Part shown: positions 35,401-50,400 of the stretch, piece after piece | Layout of the letters: every line of letters begins with the position of its first letter | How positions within the stretch are numbered: position 1 is the first letter of the stretch | Assembly: GCA_963931865.1 (NCBI GenBank) | Contig: OZ007509.1 | Span: 7,284,474-7,348,473 of the forward strand | Reading direction: 5' to 3' | From: Axinella damicornis | Taxonomy: Eukaryota > Porifera > Demospongiae > Axinellida > Axinellidae | DNA length: 64,000 nucleotides | The notes under the pieces: model-generated | Database searches by the model: none | What the model was told of the DNA's origin: nothing | Seen by the model: the letters and a program-made list of their open reading frames with translations, nothing else | Position numbers and translations under genes: made by a program

Positions 35401-38400
35401 GGCTCTACCTCTGCTCTACCTGGCTCTACCTCTGCTCTACCTGGCTCTACCTCTGCTCTACCTGGCTCTACCTCTGCTCTACCTGGCTCTACCTCTGCTC
35501 TACCTGGCTCTACCTCTGCTCTACCTGGCTCTACCTCTGCTCTACCTGGCTCTACCTGGCTCTACCTGGCTCTACCTGGCTCTACCTCTACTCTACCTGG
35601 CTCTACCTCTGCTCTACCTGGCTCTACCTCTACTCTACCTGGCTCTACCTCTGCTCTACCTGGCTCTACCTCTACTCTACCTGGCTCTACCTCTGCTCTA
35701 CCTGGCTCTACCTCTGCTCTACATGGCTCTACCTCTGCTCTACTTGGCTCTACTCTACTCTACCTGGCTCTACCTCTGCTCTACCTGGCTCTGCCTCTGC
35801 TCTACCTCTACTCTACCTGGCTCTACCTGGCTCTACCTCTGCTCTACCTCTACTCTACCTGGCTCTACCTCTACTCTACCTGGCTCTACCTGTCTCTACC
35901 TCTACTCTACCTGGCTCTACCTCGGCTCTACTTGGCTCTACCTCTACTCTACCTGGCTGTACCTCTGCTCTACCTGGCACTATCTCTACTCTACCTGGCT
36001 CTACCTCTGCTCTACCTGGCTCTACCTCTGCTCTACCTCTACTCTACCTGGCTCTACCTCTACTCTACCTGGCTCTACTTCTGCTCTACCTGGCTCTATC
36101 TTTACTCTACCTGGCTCTACCTCTGCTCTACCTGGCTCTACCTCTGCTCTACCTCTACTCTACCTGGCTCTACCTTTACTCTACCTGGCTCTACCTCTGC
36201 TCTACCTGGCTCTACCTCTGCTCTACTTGGCTCTACCTCTACTCTACCTGGCTTTACCTGGCTCTACCTTTACTCTACCTGGCTCTACCTGGCTCTAACT
36301 CTACTCTACTTGGCTCTACCTCTGCTATACTTGGCTCTATCTCTACTCTACCTGGCTCTACCTCTACTCTACCTGGCTCTACCTCCACTCTACCTGGCTC
36401 TACCTCTGCTCTACCTGGCTGTACCTCTACTCTACCTGGCTCTATCTCTACTCTACTTGGCTCTACCTCTGCTCTACCTGGCTCTACCTCTGCTCTACCT
36501 GGCTCTACCTCTACTCTACCTGGCTCTACCTGGCTCTACCTGGCTCTACCTGGCTCTACCTCTACTCTACCTGGCTCTACCTCTGCTCTACCTGGCTCTA
36601 CCTCTACTCTACCTGGCTCTACCTCTGCTCTACCTGGCTCTACCTCTACTCTACTTGGCTCTACCTCTGCTCTACCTGGCTCTACCTCTACTCTACCTGG
36701 CTCTACCTCTACTCTACCTGGCTCTACCTCTACTCTTCCTGGCTCTACCTCTGCTCTACCTGGCTCTACCTCTACTCTAGCAGGCTCTACCTCTACTCTA
36801 CCTGGCTCTACCTCTGCTCTACTTGGCTCTACCTCTGCTCTACCAGGCTCTGCCTCTGCTCTACCTGGCTCTACCTCTGCTCTACCTGGCTCTACCTCTG
36901 CTCTACCTGGCTCTACCTCTACTCTACCTGGCTCTACCTCTACTCTACCTGGCTCTACCTCTGCTCTACCTGGCTCTACCTCTGCTCTACCTGGCTCTAC
37001 CTCTGCTCTACCTGGCTCTACCTCTGCTCTACCTGGCTCTACCTCTGCTCTACCTGGCTCTACCTCTGCTCTACCTGGCTCTACCTCTGCTCTACCTGGC
37101 TCTACCTGGCTCTACCTTGCTCTACCTGGCTCTACCTCTACTCTACCTGGCTCTACCTCTGCTCTACCTGGCTCTACCTCTACTCTACCTGGCTCTACCT
37201 CTGCTCTACCTGGCTCTACCTCTACTCTACCTGGCTCTACCTCTGCTCTACCTGGCTCTACCTCTGCTCTACATGGCTCTACCTCTGCTCTACTTGGCTC
37301 TACTCTACTCTACCTGGCTCTACCTCTGCTCTACCTGGCTCTGCCTCTGCTCTACCTCTACTCTACCTGGCTCTACCTGGCTCTACCTCTGCTCTACCTC
37401 TACTCTACCTGGCTCTACCTCTACTCTACCTGGCTCTACCTGTCTCTACCTCTACTCTACCTGGCTCTACCTCGGCTCTACTTGGCTCTACCTCTACTCT
37501 ACCTGGCTGTACCTCTGCTCTACCTGGCACTATCTCTACTCTACCTGGCTCTACCTCTGCTCTACCTGGCTCTACCTCTGCTCTACCTCTACTTTACCTG
37601 GCTCTACCTCTACTCTACCTGGCTCTACCTCTGCTCTACCTGGCTCTATCTTTACTCTACCTGGCTCTACCTCTGCTCTACCTGGCTCTACCTCTGCTCT
37701 ACCTCTACTCTACCTGGCTCTACCTCTACTCTACCTGGCTCTACCTCTGCTCTACCTGGCTCTACCTCTGCTCTACTTGGCTCTACCTCTACTCTACCTG
37801 GCTTTACCTGGCTCTACCTTTACTCTACCTGGCTCTACCTGGCTCTAACTCTACTCTACTTGGCTCTACCTCTGCTATACTTGGCTCTATCTCTACTCTA
37901 CCTGGCTCTACCTCTACTCTAGCAGGCTCTACCTCTACTCTACCTGGCTCTACCTCTGCTCTACTTGGCTCTACCTCTGCTCTACCAGGCTCTGCCTCTG
38001 CTCTACCTGGCTCTACCTCTGCTCTACCTGGCTCTACCTCTGCTCTACCTGGCTCTACCTCTACTCTACCTGGCTCTACCTCTACTCTACCTGGCTCTAC
38101 CTCTGCTCTACCTGGCTCTACCTCTGCTCTACCTGGCTCTACCTCTGCTCTACCTGGCTCTACCTCTGCTCTACCTGGCTTTACCTCTGCTCTACCTGGC
38201 TCTACCTCTGCTCTACCTGGCTCTACCTCTGCTCTACCTGGCTCTACCTGGCTCTACCTGGCTCTACCTGGCTCTACCTCTACTCTACCTGGCTCTACCT
38301 CTGCTCTACCTGGCTCTACCTCTACTCTACCTGGCTCTACCTCTGCTCTACCTGGCTCTACCTCTACTCTACCTGGCTCTACCTCTGCTCTACCTGGCTC

Positions 38401-41400
38401 TACCTCTGCTCTACATGGCTCTACCTCTGCTCTACTTGGCTCTACTCTACTCTACCTGGCTCTACCTCTGCTCTACCTGGCTCTGCCTCTGCTCTACCTC
38501 TACTCTACCTGGCTCTACCTGGCTCTACCTCTGCTCTACCTCTACTCTACCTGGCTCTACCTCTACTCTACCTGGCTCTACCTGTCTCTACCTCTACTCT
38601 ACCTGGCTCTACCTCGGCTCTACTTGGCTCTACCTCTACTCTACCTGGCTGTACCTCTGCTCTACCTGGCACTATCTCTACTCTACCTGGCTCTACCTCT
38701 GCTCTACCTGGCTCTACCTCTGCTCTACCTCTACTCTACCTGGCTCTACCTCTACTCTACCTGGCTCTACCTCTGCTCTACCTGGCTCTATCTTTACTCT
38801 ACCTGGCTCTACCTCTGCTCTACCTGGCTCTACCTCTGCTCTACCTCTACTCTACCTGGCTCTACCTCTACTCTACCTGGCTCTACCTCTGCTCTACCTG
38901 GCTCTACCTCTGCTCTACTTGGCTCTACCTCTACTCTACCTGGCTTTACCTGGCTCTACCTTTACTCTACCTGGCTCTACCTGGCTCTAACTCTACTCTA
39001 CTTGGCTCTACCTCTGCTATACTTGGCTCTATCTCTACTCTACCTGGCTCTACCTCTACTCTACCTGGCTCTACCTCCACTCTACCTGGCTCTACCTCTG
39101 CTCTACCTGGCTGTACCTCTACTCTACCTGGCTCTATATCTACTCTACTTGGCTCTACCTCTGCTCTACCTGGCTCTACCTCTGCTCTACCTGGCTCTGC
39201 CTCTGCTCTACCTGGCTCTACCTCTGCTCTACCTGGCTCTACCTCTACTCTACCTGGCTCTACCTCTGCTCTACCTGGCTCTGCCTCTGCTCTACCTCTA
39301 CTCTACCTGGCTCTACCTCTGCTCTACCTGGCTCTACCTCTGCTCTACTTGGCTCTACCTCTACTCTACCTGGCTCTACCTGGCTCTACCTCTACTCTAT
39401 TTGGCTCTACCTGGCTCTAACTCTACTCTACTTGGCTCTACCTCTGCTATACTTGGCTCTATCTCTACTCTACCTGGCTCTACCTCTACTCTACCTGGCT
39501 CTACCTCTACTCTACCTGGCTCTACCTCTGCTCTACCTGGCTGTACCTCTACTCTACCTGGCTCTACCTCTGCTCTACCTGGCTCTACCTCTACTCTACC
39601 TGGCTTTACCTCTGCTCTACCTGGCTCTACCTCTGCTCTACCTGGCTCTACCTCTGCTCTACCTGGCTCTACCTCTACTCTGTCTGGCTCTACCTGGCTC
39701 TACCTCTACTCTACCTGGCTCTTCCTCTGCTCTACCTGACTCTATCTCTACTCTACCTGGCTCTACCTCTGCTCTACTTGGCTCTACCTCTGCTCTACCT
39801 GGCTCTACCTTTGCTCTACCTGGCTCTGCCTCTGCTCTACCTGGCTCTACTTCTGCTCTACCTGGCTCTACCTTTACTCTACCTGGCTCTACCTCTGCTC
39901 TACCTGGCTCTACCTCTACTCTACCTGGCTCTACCTCTGCTCTACCTGGCTCTACCTCTGCTCTACCTGGCTCTGCCTCTGCTCTACCTGGCTCTATCTC
40001 TGCTCTACCTGGCTCTACCTCTACTCTACCTGGCTCTACCTCTACTCTACCTGGCTCTACCTTTACTCTACCTGGCTCTACCTCTACTCTACCTGACTCT
40101 ACCTCTGCTCTATCTGGCTCTACCTCTGCTCTACCTGGCTCTACTCTGCTCTACCTGGCTCTACCTCTGCTCTACCTGGCTCTACCTCTACTCTACCTGA
40201 CTCTACCTCTGCTCTACCTGGCTCTACCTGGCTCTGCCTGGCTCTACCTGGCTCTACCTCTGCTCTACCTGGCTCTACCTCTGCTCTACCTGGCTCCACC
40301 ACTACTCTACCTGGCTCTACCTCTGCTCTACCTGGCTCTACCTCTGCTTTACCTGGCTCTACCTCTACTCTACCTGGCTCTACCTCTACTCTACCTGGCT
40401 CCTCTACTCTACCTGGCTCCACCTCTACTCTACCTGGCTTTACCTCTGCTCTACCTGGCTCTACCTCTACTCTACCTGGCTCTACCTCTGCTCTACCTGG
40501 CTGTACCTCTACTCTACCTGGCTCTACCTCTGCTCTACCTGGCTCTACCTCTACTCTACCTGGCTTTACCTCTGCTCTACCTGTCTCTACCTCTGCTCTA
40601 CCTGGCTCTACCTCTGCTCTACCTGGCTCTACCTCTACTCTGTCTGGCTCTACCTGGCTCTACCTCTACTCTACCTGGCTCTTCCTCTGCTCTACCTGAC
40701 TCTATCTCTACTCTACCTGGCTCTACCTCTGCTCTACTTGGCTCTACCTCTGCTCTACCTGGCTCTACCTTTGCTCTACCTGGCTCTGCCTCTGCTCTAC
40801 CTGGCTCTACTTCTGCTCTACCTGGCTCTACCTTTACTCTACCTGGCTCTACCTCTGCTCTACCTGGCTCTACCTCTACTCTACCTGGCTCTACCTCTGC
40901 TCTACCTGGCTCTACCTCTGCTCTACCTGGCTCTGCCTCTGCTCTACCTGGCTCTATCTCTGCTCTACCTGGCTCTACCTCTACTCTACCTGGCTCTACC
41001 TTTACTCTACCTGGCTCTACCTCTACTCTACCTGACTCTACCTCTGCTCTATCTGGCTCTACCTCTGCTCTACCTGGCTCTACTCTGCTCTACCTGGCTC
41101 TACCTCTGCTCTACCTGGCTCTACCTCTACTCTACCTGACTCTACCTCTGCTCTACCTGGCTCTACCTGGCTCTGCCTGGCTCTACCTGGCTCTACCTCT
41201 GCTCTACCTGGCTCTACCTCTGCTCTACCTGGCTCCACCACTACTCTACCTGGCTCTACCTCTGCTCTACCTGGCTCTACCTCTGCTCTACCTGGCTCTA
41301 CCTCTACTCTACCTGGCTCTACCTCTACTCTACCTGGCTCCTCTACTCTACCTGGCTCCACCTCTACTCTACCTGGCTTTACCTCTGCTCTACCTGGCTC

Positions 41401-44400
41401 TACCTCTGCTCTACCTGGCTCTACCTCTGCTCTACCTGGCTCTACCTCTGCTCTACCTGGCTCTACCTCTGCTCTACCTGGCTCTACCTCTACTCTACCT
41501 GGCTCTACCTGTACTCTACCTGGCTCCTATACTCTACCTGGCTCCACCTCTACTCTACCTTGCTCTACCTCTGCTCTACCTGGCTCTACCTCTGCTCTAC
41601 CTGGCTCTACCTCTGCTCTACCTGGCTCTACCTCCGCTCTACCTGGCTCTGCCTCTGCTCTACCTGGCTGTACCTCTGCTCTACCTGGCTCTACCTCTAC
41701 TCTACCTGGCTCTACCTCTGCTCTACCTGGCTCTACCTCTGCTTTACCTGGCTCTACCTCTGCTCTACCTGGCTCTGCCTCTGCTCTACCTGGCTCTACC
41801 TCTGCTCTACCTGGCTCTACCTTTTCTCTACCTGGCTCTACCTCTGCTCTACCTGGCTTTACCTCTGCTCTACCTGGCTCTACCTCTGCTCTACCTGGCC
41901 CTACCTCTGCTCTACCTGGCTCTACCTCTGCTCTACCTGGCTTTACCTCTGCTCTACCTGGCTCTACCTCTGCTCTGCCTGGCTCTACCTCTGCTCTACC
42001 TGTCTCTACCTCTACTCTACCTGGCTCTACCTCTGCTCTACCTGGCTCTACCTCTACTCTTCCTGGCTCTACCTCTGCTCTACTTGGCTCTATTTCTGTT
42101 CTACCTCTGCTCTACCTGGCTCTGCCTCTGCTCTACCTGGCTCTCCCTCTGCTCTACCTGGCTCTACCTCTACTTTACCTGGCTCTACCTCTGCTCTACC
42201 TGGCTCTACCTCTACTCTACATGGCTGTACCTCTGCTCTACCTGGCTCTACCTCTGCTCTACCTGGCTCTACCTCTACTCTACCTGGCTCTACCTCTACT
42301 CTACCTGGCTCTACCTCTACTCTACCTAGCTCTACCTCTGCTCTACCTGGCTCTACCTCTGCTCTACCTGGCTCTACCTCTGCACTACCTGGCTTTACCT
42401 CTGCTCTACATGGCTCTACCTCTGCTCTACCTAGCTCTACCTCTGCTCTACCTGGCTCTACCTGGCTCTACCTGGCTCTACCTGGCTCTACCTCTGCTCT
42501 ACCTGGCTGTACCTCTGCTCTACCTGGCTCTGCCTCTGCTCTACCTGGCTCTACCTCGGCTCTACCTGGCTCTACCTCTGCTCTACCTGGCTCTACCTCT
42601 ACTCTACCTGGCTCTACCTCTACTCTACCTGGCTCTACCTCTACTCTACCTAGCTCTACCTCTGCTCTACCTGGCTCTACCTCTGCTCTACCTGGCTCTA
42701 CCTCTGCACTACCTGGCTTTTCCTCTGCTCTACATGGCTCTACCTCTGCTCTACCTAGCTTTACCTCAGCTCTACCTGGCTCTACCTGGCTCTACCTGGC
42801 TCTACCTGGCTCTACCTCTGCTCTACCTGGCTGTACCTCTGCTCTACCTGGATCTGCCTCTGCTCTACCTGGCTCTACCTCTGCTCTACCTGACTCTACC
42901 TCTGCTCTACCTGGCTCTACCTCTGCTCTATTTGGCTCTACCTCTGCTCTACCTGGCTCTTCCTCTGCTCTACCTTGCTCTCCCTCTGCTCTACCTGGCT
43001 CTACCTCTACTCTACCTGGCTCTACCTCTACTTTACCTGGCTCTACCTCTACTCTACCTGGCTCTACCTTTGCTCTATCTGGCTCTACCTCTGCTCTACC
43101 TGGCTCTACCTCTGCTCTACCTGGCTCTACCTCTTCTCTACCTGGCTCTACCTCTACTCTACCTGATCTACCTGGCTCTACCTCTACTCTACCTGACTCT
43201 ACCTCTGCTCTACCTGGCTCTACCTGGCTCTACCTGGCTCTACCTGGCTCTACCTCTGCTCTACCTGGCTCTACCTCTGCTCTACCTGGCTCTACCTCTA
43301 CTCTACCTGGCTCTACCTCTGCTTTACCTGGCTCTACCTCTGCTCTACCTGGCTCTACCTCTACTCTACCTGGCTCTGCCACTACTCTACCTGGCTCCTC
43401 TACTCTACCTGGCTACACCTCTACTCTACCTGGCTCTACCTCTGCTCTACCTGGCTCTACCTCTGCTCTACCTGGCTCTACCTCTTCTCTACCTGGCTCT
43501 ACCTCTGCTCTACCTGGCTCTACCTCTGCTCTACCTGGCTCTACCTCTATTCTACCTGGCTCTACCTCTGCTCTACCTGGCTCTACCTCTACTCTACCTG
43601 GCTTTACCTCTACTCTACCAGGCTCTACCTCTACTCTACCTGGCTCTACCTCTGCTCTACTTGGCTCTACCTCTGCTCTACCTGGCTCTACCTCTACTCT
43701 ACCTGGCTTTACCTCTACTCTACCTGGCTCTACCTCTGCTCTACCTGGCTCTACCTCTACTCTGCCTGGCTCTATCTCTACTCTACCTGGCTCTACCTCT
43801 GCTCTACCTGGCTCTACCTCTACTCTACCTGGCTCTACCTCTGCTCTACTTGGCTCTACCTCTGCTCTACCTGGCTCTACCTCTGCTCTACCTGGCTCTG
43901 CCTCTGCTCTACCTGGCTCTACCTCTGCTCTACCTGGCTCTACCTCTACTCTACCTGGCTCTACCTCTGCTCTACCTGGCTCTACCTCTGCTCTACCTGG
44001 CTCTACCTCTGCGCTACCTGGCTCTACCTCTGCTCTACCTGGCTCTACCTCTGCTCTACCTGGCTCTGCCTCTGCTCTACCTGGCTCTACCTCTGCTCTA
44101 CCTGGCTCTACCTCTACTCTACCTGGCTCTACCTCTGCTCTACTTGGTTCTACCTCTGCTCTACCTGGCTCTACCTCTGCTCTACCTGGCTCTGCCTGTG
44201 CTCTACCTGGCTGTACCTCTGCTCTACCTGGCTTTACCTCTACTCTACCTGGCTCTACCTCTGCTCTACCTGCCCCAACCTCTACTCTACCTGGCTCTAC
44301 CTCTGCTCTACCTGGCTCTACCTCTACTCTACCTGGCTCTACCTCTGCTCTACTTGGCTCTATTTCTGTTCTACCTTTGCTCTACCTGGCTCTACCTCTG

Positions 44401-47400
44401 CTCTACCTGGCTCTACCTCTGCTCTACCTGGCTTTACCTCTACTCTACCTGGCTCTACCTCTGCTCTACCTGGGTCTACTTCTACTCTACCTGGCTCTAC
44501 CTCTGCTCTACCTGGCTTTACCTCTGCTCTACCTGGCTCTACCTCTACTCTACCTGGCTTTACCTCTACTCTACCTGGCTCTACCTCTACTCTACCTTGC
44601 TCTACCTCTGCTCTATCTGGCTCTACCTCTGCTCTACCTTGCTCTACCTCTGCACTACCTGGCTCTACCTCTGCTCTACCTGGCTCTACCTCTGCTTTGC
44701 CTGGCTCTACCTCTACTCTACCTGGCTCTACCTGGCTCTACCTGGCTCTACCTGGCTCTACCTCTGCTTTACCTGGCTCTACCTCTGCTCTACCTGGCTC
44801 TGCCTCTGCTCTACCTGGCTCTACCTCTGCTCTACCTGGCTCTACCACTTCTCTACCTGGCTCTACCTCTGCTCTACCTGGCTCTACCTCTGCTCTACCT
44901 GGCTCTACCTCTGCTCTACCTGGCTCTACCTCTGCTCTACCTGGCTCTACCTCTGCTCTACCTGGCTTTACCTCTGCTCTACCTGGCTCTACCTCTGCTC
45001 TGCCTGGCTCTACCTCTGCTCTACCTGTCTCTACCTCTACTCTACCTGGCTCTACCTCTGCTCTACCTGGCTCTACCTCTACTCTACCTGGCTCTACCTC
45101 TGCTCTACTTGGCTCTATTTCTGTTCTACCTCTGCTCTACCTGGCTCTGCCTCTGCTCTACCTGGCTCTACCTCTGCTCTACCTGGCTCTACCTCTACTT
45201 TACCTAGCTCTACCTCTGCTCTACCTGGCTCTACCTCTACTCTACATGGCTGTACCTCTGCTCTACCTGGCTCTACCTCTGCTCTACCTGGCTCTACCTC
45301 TACTCTACCTGGCTCTACCTCTACTCTACCTGGCTCTACCTCTACTCTACCTAGCTCTACCTCTGCTCTACCTGGCTCTACCTCTGCTCTACCTAGCTCT
45401 ACCTCTGCACTACCTGGCTTTACCTCTGCTCTACATGGCTCTACCTCTGCTCTACCTAGCTCTACCTCTGCTCTACCTGGCTCTACCTGGCTCTACCTCT
45501 GCTCTACCTGGCTCTACCTCTGCTCTACCTGGCTCTACCTCTACTCTACCTGGCTCTACCTCTGCTTTACCTGGCTCTACCTCTGCTCTACCTGGCTCTA
45601 CCTCTACTCTACCTGGCTCTGCCACTACTCTACCTGGCTCCTCTACTCTACCTGGCTCCACCTCTACTCTACCTTGCTCTACCTCTGCTCTACCTGGCTC
45701 TACCTCTGCTCTACCTGGCTCTACCTCTTCTCTACCTGGCTCTACCTCTGCTCTACATTGCTCTACCTCTGCTCTATCTGGCTCTACCTCTGCTCTACCT
45801 GGCTCTACCTCTGCACTACCTGGCTCTACCTCTACTCTACCTGGCTCTACCTGGCTCTACCTGGCTCTACCTGGCTCTACCTCTGCTTTACCTGGCTGTA
45901 CCTCTGCTCTACCTGGCTCTGCCTCTGCTCTACCTGGCTCTACCTCTGCTCTACCTGGCTCTACCTCTTCTCTACCTGGCTCTACCTCTGCTTTACCTGG
46001 CTGTACCTCTGCTCTACCTGGCTTTGCCTCTGCTCTACCTGGCTCTACCTCTGCTCTACCTGGCTCTACCTCTTCTCTACCTGGCTCTACCTCTGCTCTA
46101 CCTGGCTCTACCTCTGCTCTACCTGGCTCTACCTCTGCTCTACCTGGCTCTACCTCTGCTCTACCTGGCTCTACCTCTGCTCTACCTGTCTCTACCTCTA
46201 CTCTACCTGGCTCTACCTCTGCTCTACCTGGCTCTACCTCTACTCTACCTGGCTCTACCTCTGCTCTACTTGGCTCTATTTCTGTTCCACCTCTGCTCTA
46301 CCTGGCTCTGCCTCTGCTCTACCTGGTTTTACCTCTGCTCTACCTGGCTCTACCTCTACTTTACCTGGCTCTACCTCTGCTCTACCTGGCTCTACCTCTA
46401 CTCTACATGGCTGTACCTCTGCTCTACCTGGCTCTACCTCTGCTCTACCTGGCTCTACCTCTACTCTACCTGGCTCTACCTCTATTCTACCTGGCTCTAC
46501 CTCTGCTCTACCTGGCTCTACCTCTGCTCTACCTGGCTCTACCTCTGCTCTACCTGGCTCTACCTCTGCTCTACCTGGCTTTACCTCTGCTCTACCTGGC
46601 TCTACCTCTGCTCTGCCTGGCTCTACCTCTGCTCTACCTGTCTCTACCTCTACTCTACCTGGCTCTACCTCTGCTTTACCTGGCTCTACCTCTACTCTAC
46701 CTGGCTCTACCTCTGCTCTACTTGGCTTTATTTCTGTTCTACCTCTGCTCTACCTGGCTCTGCCTCTGCTTTACCTGGCTCTACCTCTGCTCTACCTGGC
46801 TCTACCTCTACTTTACCTGGCTCTACCTCTGCTCTACCTGGCTCTACCTCTACTCTACATGGCTGTACCTCTGCTCTACCTGGCTCTACCTCTGCTCTAC
46901 CTGGCTCTACCTCTACTCTACCTGGCTCTACCTCTACTCTACCTGGCTCTACCTCTACTCTACCTAGCTCTACCTCTGCTCTACCTGGCTCTACCTCTGC
47001 TCTACCTGGCTCTACCTCTGCACTACCTGGCTTTACCTCTGCTCTACATGGCTCTACCTCTGCTCTACCTAGCTCTACCTCTGCTCTACCTGGCTCTACC
47101 TGGCTCTACCTCTGCTCTACCTGGCTCTACCTCTGCTCTACCTGGCTCTACCTCTACTCTACCTGGCTCTACCTCTGCTTTACCTGGCTCTACCTCTGCT
47201 CTACCTGGCTCTACCTCTACTCTACCTGGCTCTGCCACTACTCTATCTGGCTCCTCTACTCTACCAGGCTCCACCTCTACTCTACCTGGCTCTACCTCTG
47301 CTCTACCTGGCTCTACCTCTGCTCTACCTGGCTCTACCTCTTCTCTACCTGGCTCTACCTCTGCTCTACCTGGCTCTACCTCTGCTCTACCTGGCTCTAC

Positions 47401-50400
47401 CTCTGTTCTACCTGGCTCTACCTCTGCTCTACCTGGCTCTACCTCTACTCTACCTGGCTCTACCTCTACTCTACCAGGCTCTACCTCTACTCTACCTGGC
47501 TCTACCTCTGCTCTACTTGGCTCTACCTCTACTCTACCTGGCTCTACCTCTACTCTACCTGGCTCTACCTCTACTCTACCTGGCTCTACCTCTGCTCTAC
47601 CTGGCTCTACCTCTACTCTACCTGGCTCTATCTCTACTCTACCTGGCTCTACCTCTGCTCTACCTGGCTCTACCTCTACTCTACCTGGCTCTACCTCTGC
47701 TCTACTTGGCTCTACCTCTGCTCTACCTGGCTCTACCTCTGCTCTACCTGGCTCTGCCTCTGCTCTACCTGGCTCTACCTCTGCTCTACCTGGCTCTACC
47801 TCTACTCTACCTGGCTCTACCTCTGCTCTACCTGGCTCTACCTCTGCTCTACCTGGCTCTACCTGTGCGCTACCTGGCTCTACCTCTGCTCTACCTGGCT
47901 CTACCTCTGCTCTACCTGGCTCTGCCTCATCTCTACCTGGCTCTACCTCTGCTCTACCTGGCTCTACCTCTACTCTACCAGGCTCTACCTCTACTCTACC
48001 TGGCTCTACCTCTGCTCTACTTGGCTCTACCTCTGCTCTACCTGGCTCTACCTCTACTCTACCTGGCTCTACCTCTACTCTGCCTGGCTCTACCTCTGCT
48101 CTACTTGGCTCTACCTCTACTCTACCTGGCTCTACCTCTGCTCTACCTGGCTCTACCTCTACTCTACCTGGCTCTACCTCTGCTCTACTTGGTTCTACCT
48201 CTGCTCTACCTGGCTCTACCTCTGCTCTACCTGGCTCTGCCTCTGCTCTACCTGGCTGTACCTCTGCTCTACCTGGCTCTACCTCTACTCTACCTGGCTC
48301 TACCTCTGCTCTACCTGGCTCTACCTCTACTCTAACTGGCTCTACCTCTACTCTACCTGGCTCTACCTCTACTCTACCTGGCTCTACCTCTGCTCTACCT
48401 GGCTCTACCTCTACTCTACCTGGCTCTACCTCTGCTCTACTTGGCTCTATTTCTGTTCTACCTCTGCTCTACCTGGCTCTGCCTCTGCTCTACCTGGCTC
48501 TACCTCTGCTCTACCTGGCTCTACCTCTACTCTACCTAGCTCTACCTCTGCTCTACCTGGGTCTACCTCTACTCTACCTGGCTCTACCTCTGCTCTACCT
48601 GGCTTTACCTCTGCTCTACCTGGCTCTACCTCTACTCTACCTGGCTTTACTTCTACTCTACCTGGCTCTACCTCTACTCTACCTTGCTCTACCTCTGCTC
48701 TATCTGGCTCTACCTCTGCTCTACCTGGCTCTACCTCTGCACTACCTGGCTCTACCTCTGCTCTACCTGGCTCTACCTCTGCTCTACCTGGCTCTACCTT
48801 TGCTCTATTTGGCTCTACCTCTGCTCTACCTGGCTCTTCCTCTGCTCTACCTGGCTCTCCCTCTGCTCTACCTGGCTCTACCTCTACTCTACCTGGCTCT
48901 ACCTCTACTCTACCTGGCTCTACCTCTACTCTACCTGGCTCTACCTCTGCTCTATCTGGCTCTACCTCTGCTCTACCTGGCTCTACCTCTGCTCTACCTG
49001 GCTCTACCTCTTCTCTACCTGGCTCTACCTCTACTCTACCTGATCTACCTGGCTCTACCTCTACTCAACCTGACTCTACCTCTGCTCTACCTGGCTCTAC
49101 CTGGCTATACCTGGCTCTACCTGGCTCTACCTCTGCTCTACCTGGCTCTCCCTCTGCTCTACCTGGCTCTACCTCTACTCTACCTGGCTCTACCTCTGCT
49201 TTACCTGGCTCTACCTCTGCTCTACCTGGCTCTACCTCTACTCTACCTGACTCTGCCACTACTCTACCTGGCTCCTCTACTCTACCTGGCTCCACCTCTA
49301 CTCTACCTGGCTCTACCTCTGCTCTACCTGGCTCTACCTCTACTCTACCTGGCTCTACCTCTGCTCTGCCTGGCTCTACCTCTACTCTACCTGGCTTTAC
49401 CTCTGCTCTACCTGGCTCTACCTTCTCTCTACCTGGCTCTACCTCTGCTCTACCTGGTTCTACCTCTACTCTACCTGGCTTTACCTCTGCTCTATCTGGC
49501 TCTACCTCTACTCTACCTGGCTCTACCTCTGCTCTACCTGGCTCTACCTCTACTCTACCTGGCTCTACCTCTGCTCTACCTGGCTCTACCTCTGCTCTAC
49601 CTGGCTCTACCTCTGCTCTACCTGGCTCTACCTCTACTCTACCTGGCTCTACCTGGCTCTACTTCTACTCTACCTGGCTCTACCTCTGCTCTACCTTGCT
49701 CTACCTCTGCTATACCTGGCTCTACCTCTACTCTACCTGGCTCTACCTCTACTCTACCTGGCTCTACCTCTGCTCTACCTGGCTCTACCTCTGCTCTACC
49801 TGACTCTACTTCTGCTCTACTTGGCTCTACCTCTGCTCTACCTGGCTCTGCCTCTACTCTACCTGGCTCTACCTCTGCTCTACCTGGCTCTACCTCTACT
49901 CTACCTGGCTCTACCTGGCTCTACCTCTACTCTACTTGGCTCTACCTCTGCTCTACTTGGCTCTATCTCTACTCTACCTGGCTCTACCTCTACTCTTCCT
50001 GGCTCTACCTCTACTCTACCTGGCTCTACTTCTGCTCTACCTGGCTCTACCTCTGCTCTACCTGGCTCTACCTCTGCTCTACCTGGCTCTACCTCTACTC
50101 TACCTGGCTCTACCCGGCTCTACTTCTACTCTACCTGGCTCTACCTCTGCTCTACCTTGCTCTACCTCTGCTATACCTGGCTCTACCTCTACTCTACCTG
50201 GCTCTACCTCTACTCTACCTGGCTCTACCTCTGCTCTACCTGGCTCTACCTCTGCTCTACCTGACTCTACTTCTACTCTACTTGGCTCTACCTCTGCTCT
50301 ACCTGGCTCTGCCTCTGCTCTACCTGGCTCTACCTCTGCTCTACCTGGCTCTAACTCTACTCTTCCTGGCTCTACCTCTGCTCTACCTGGCTCTACTTCT

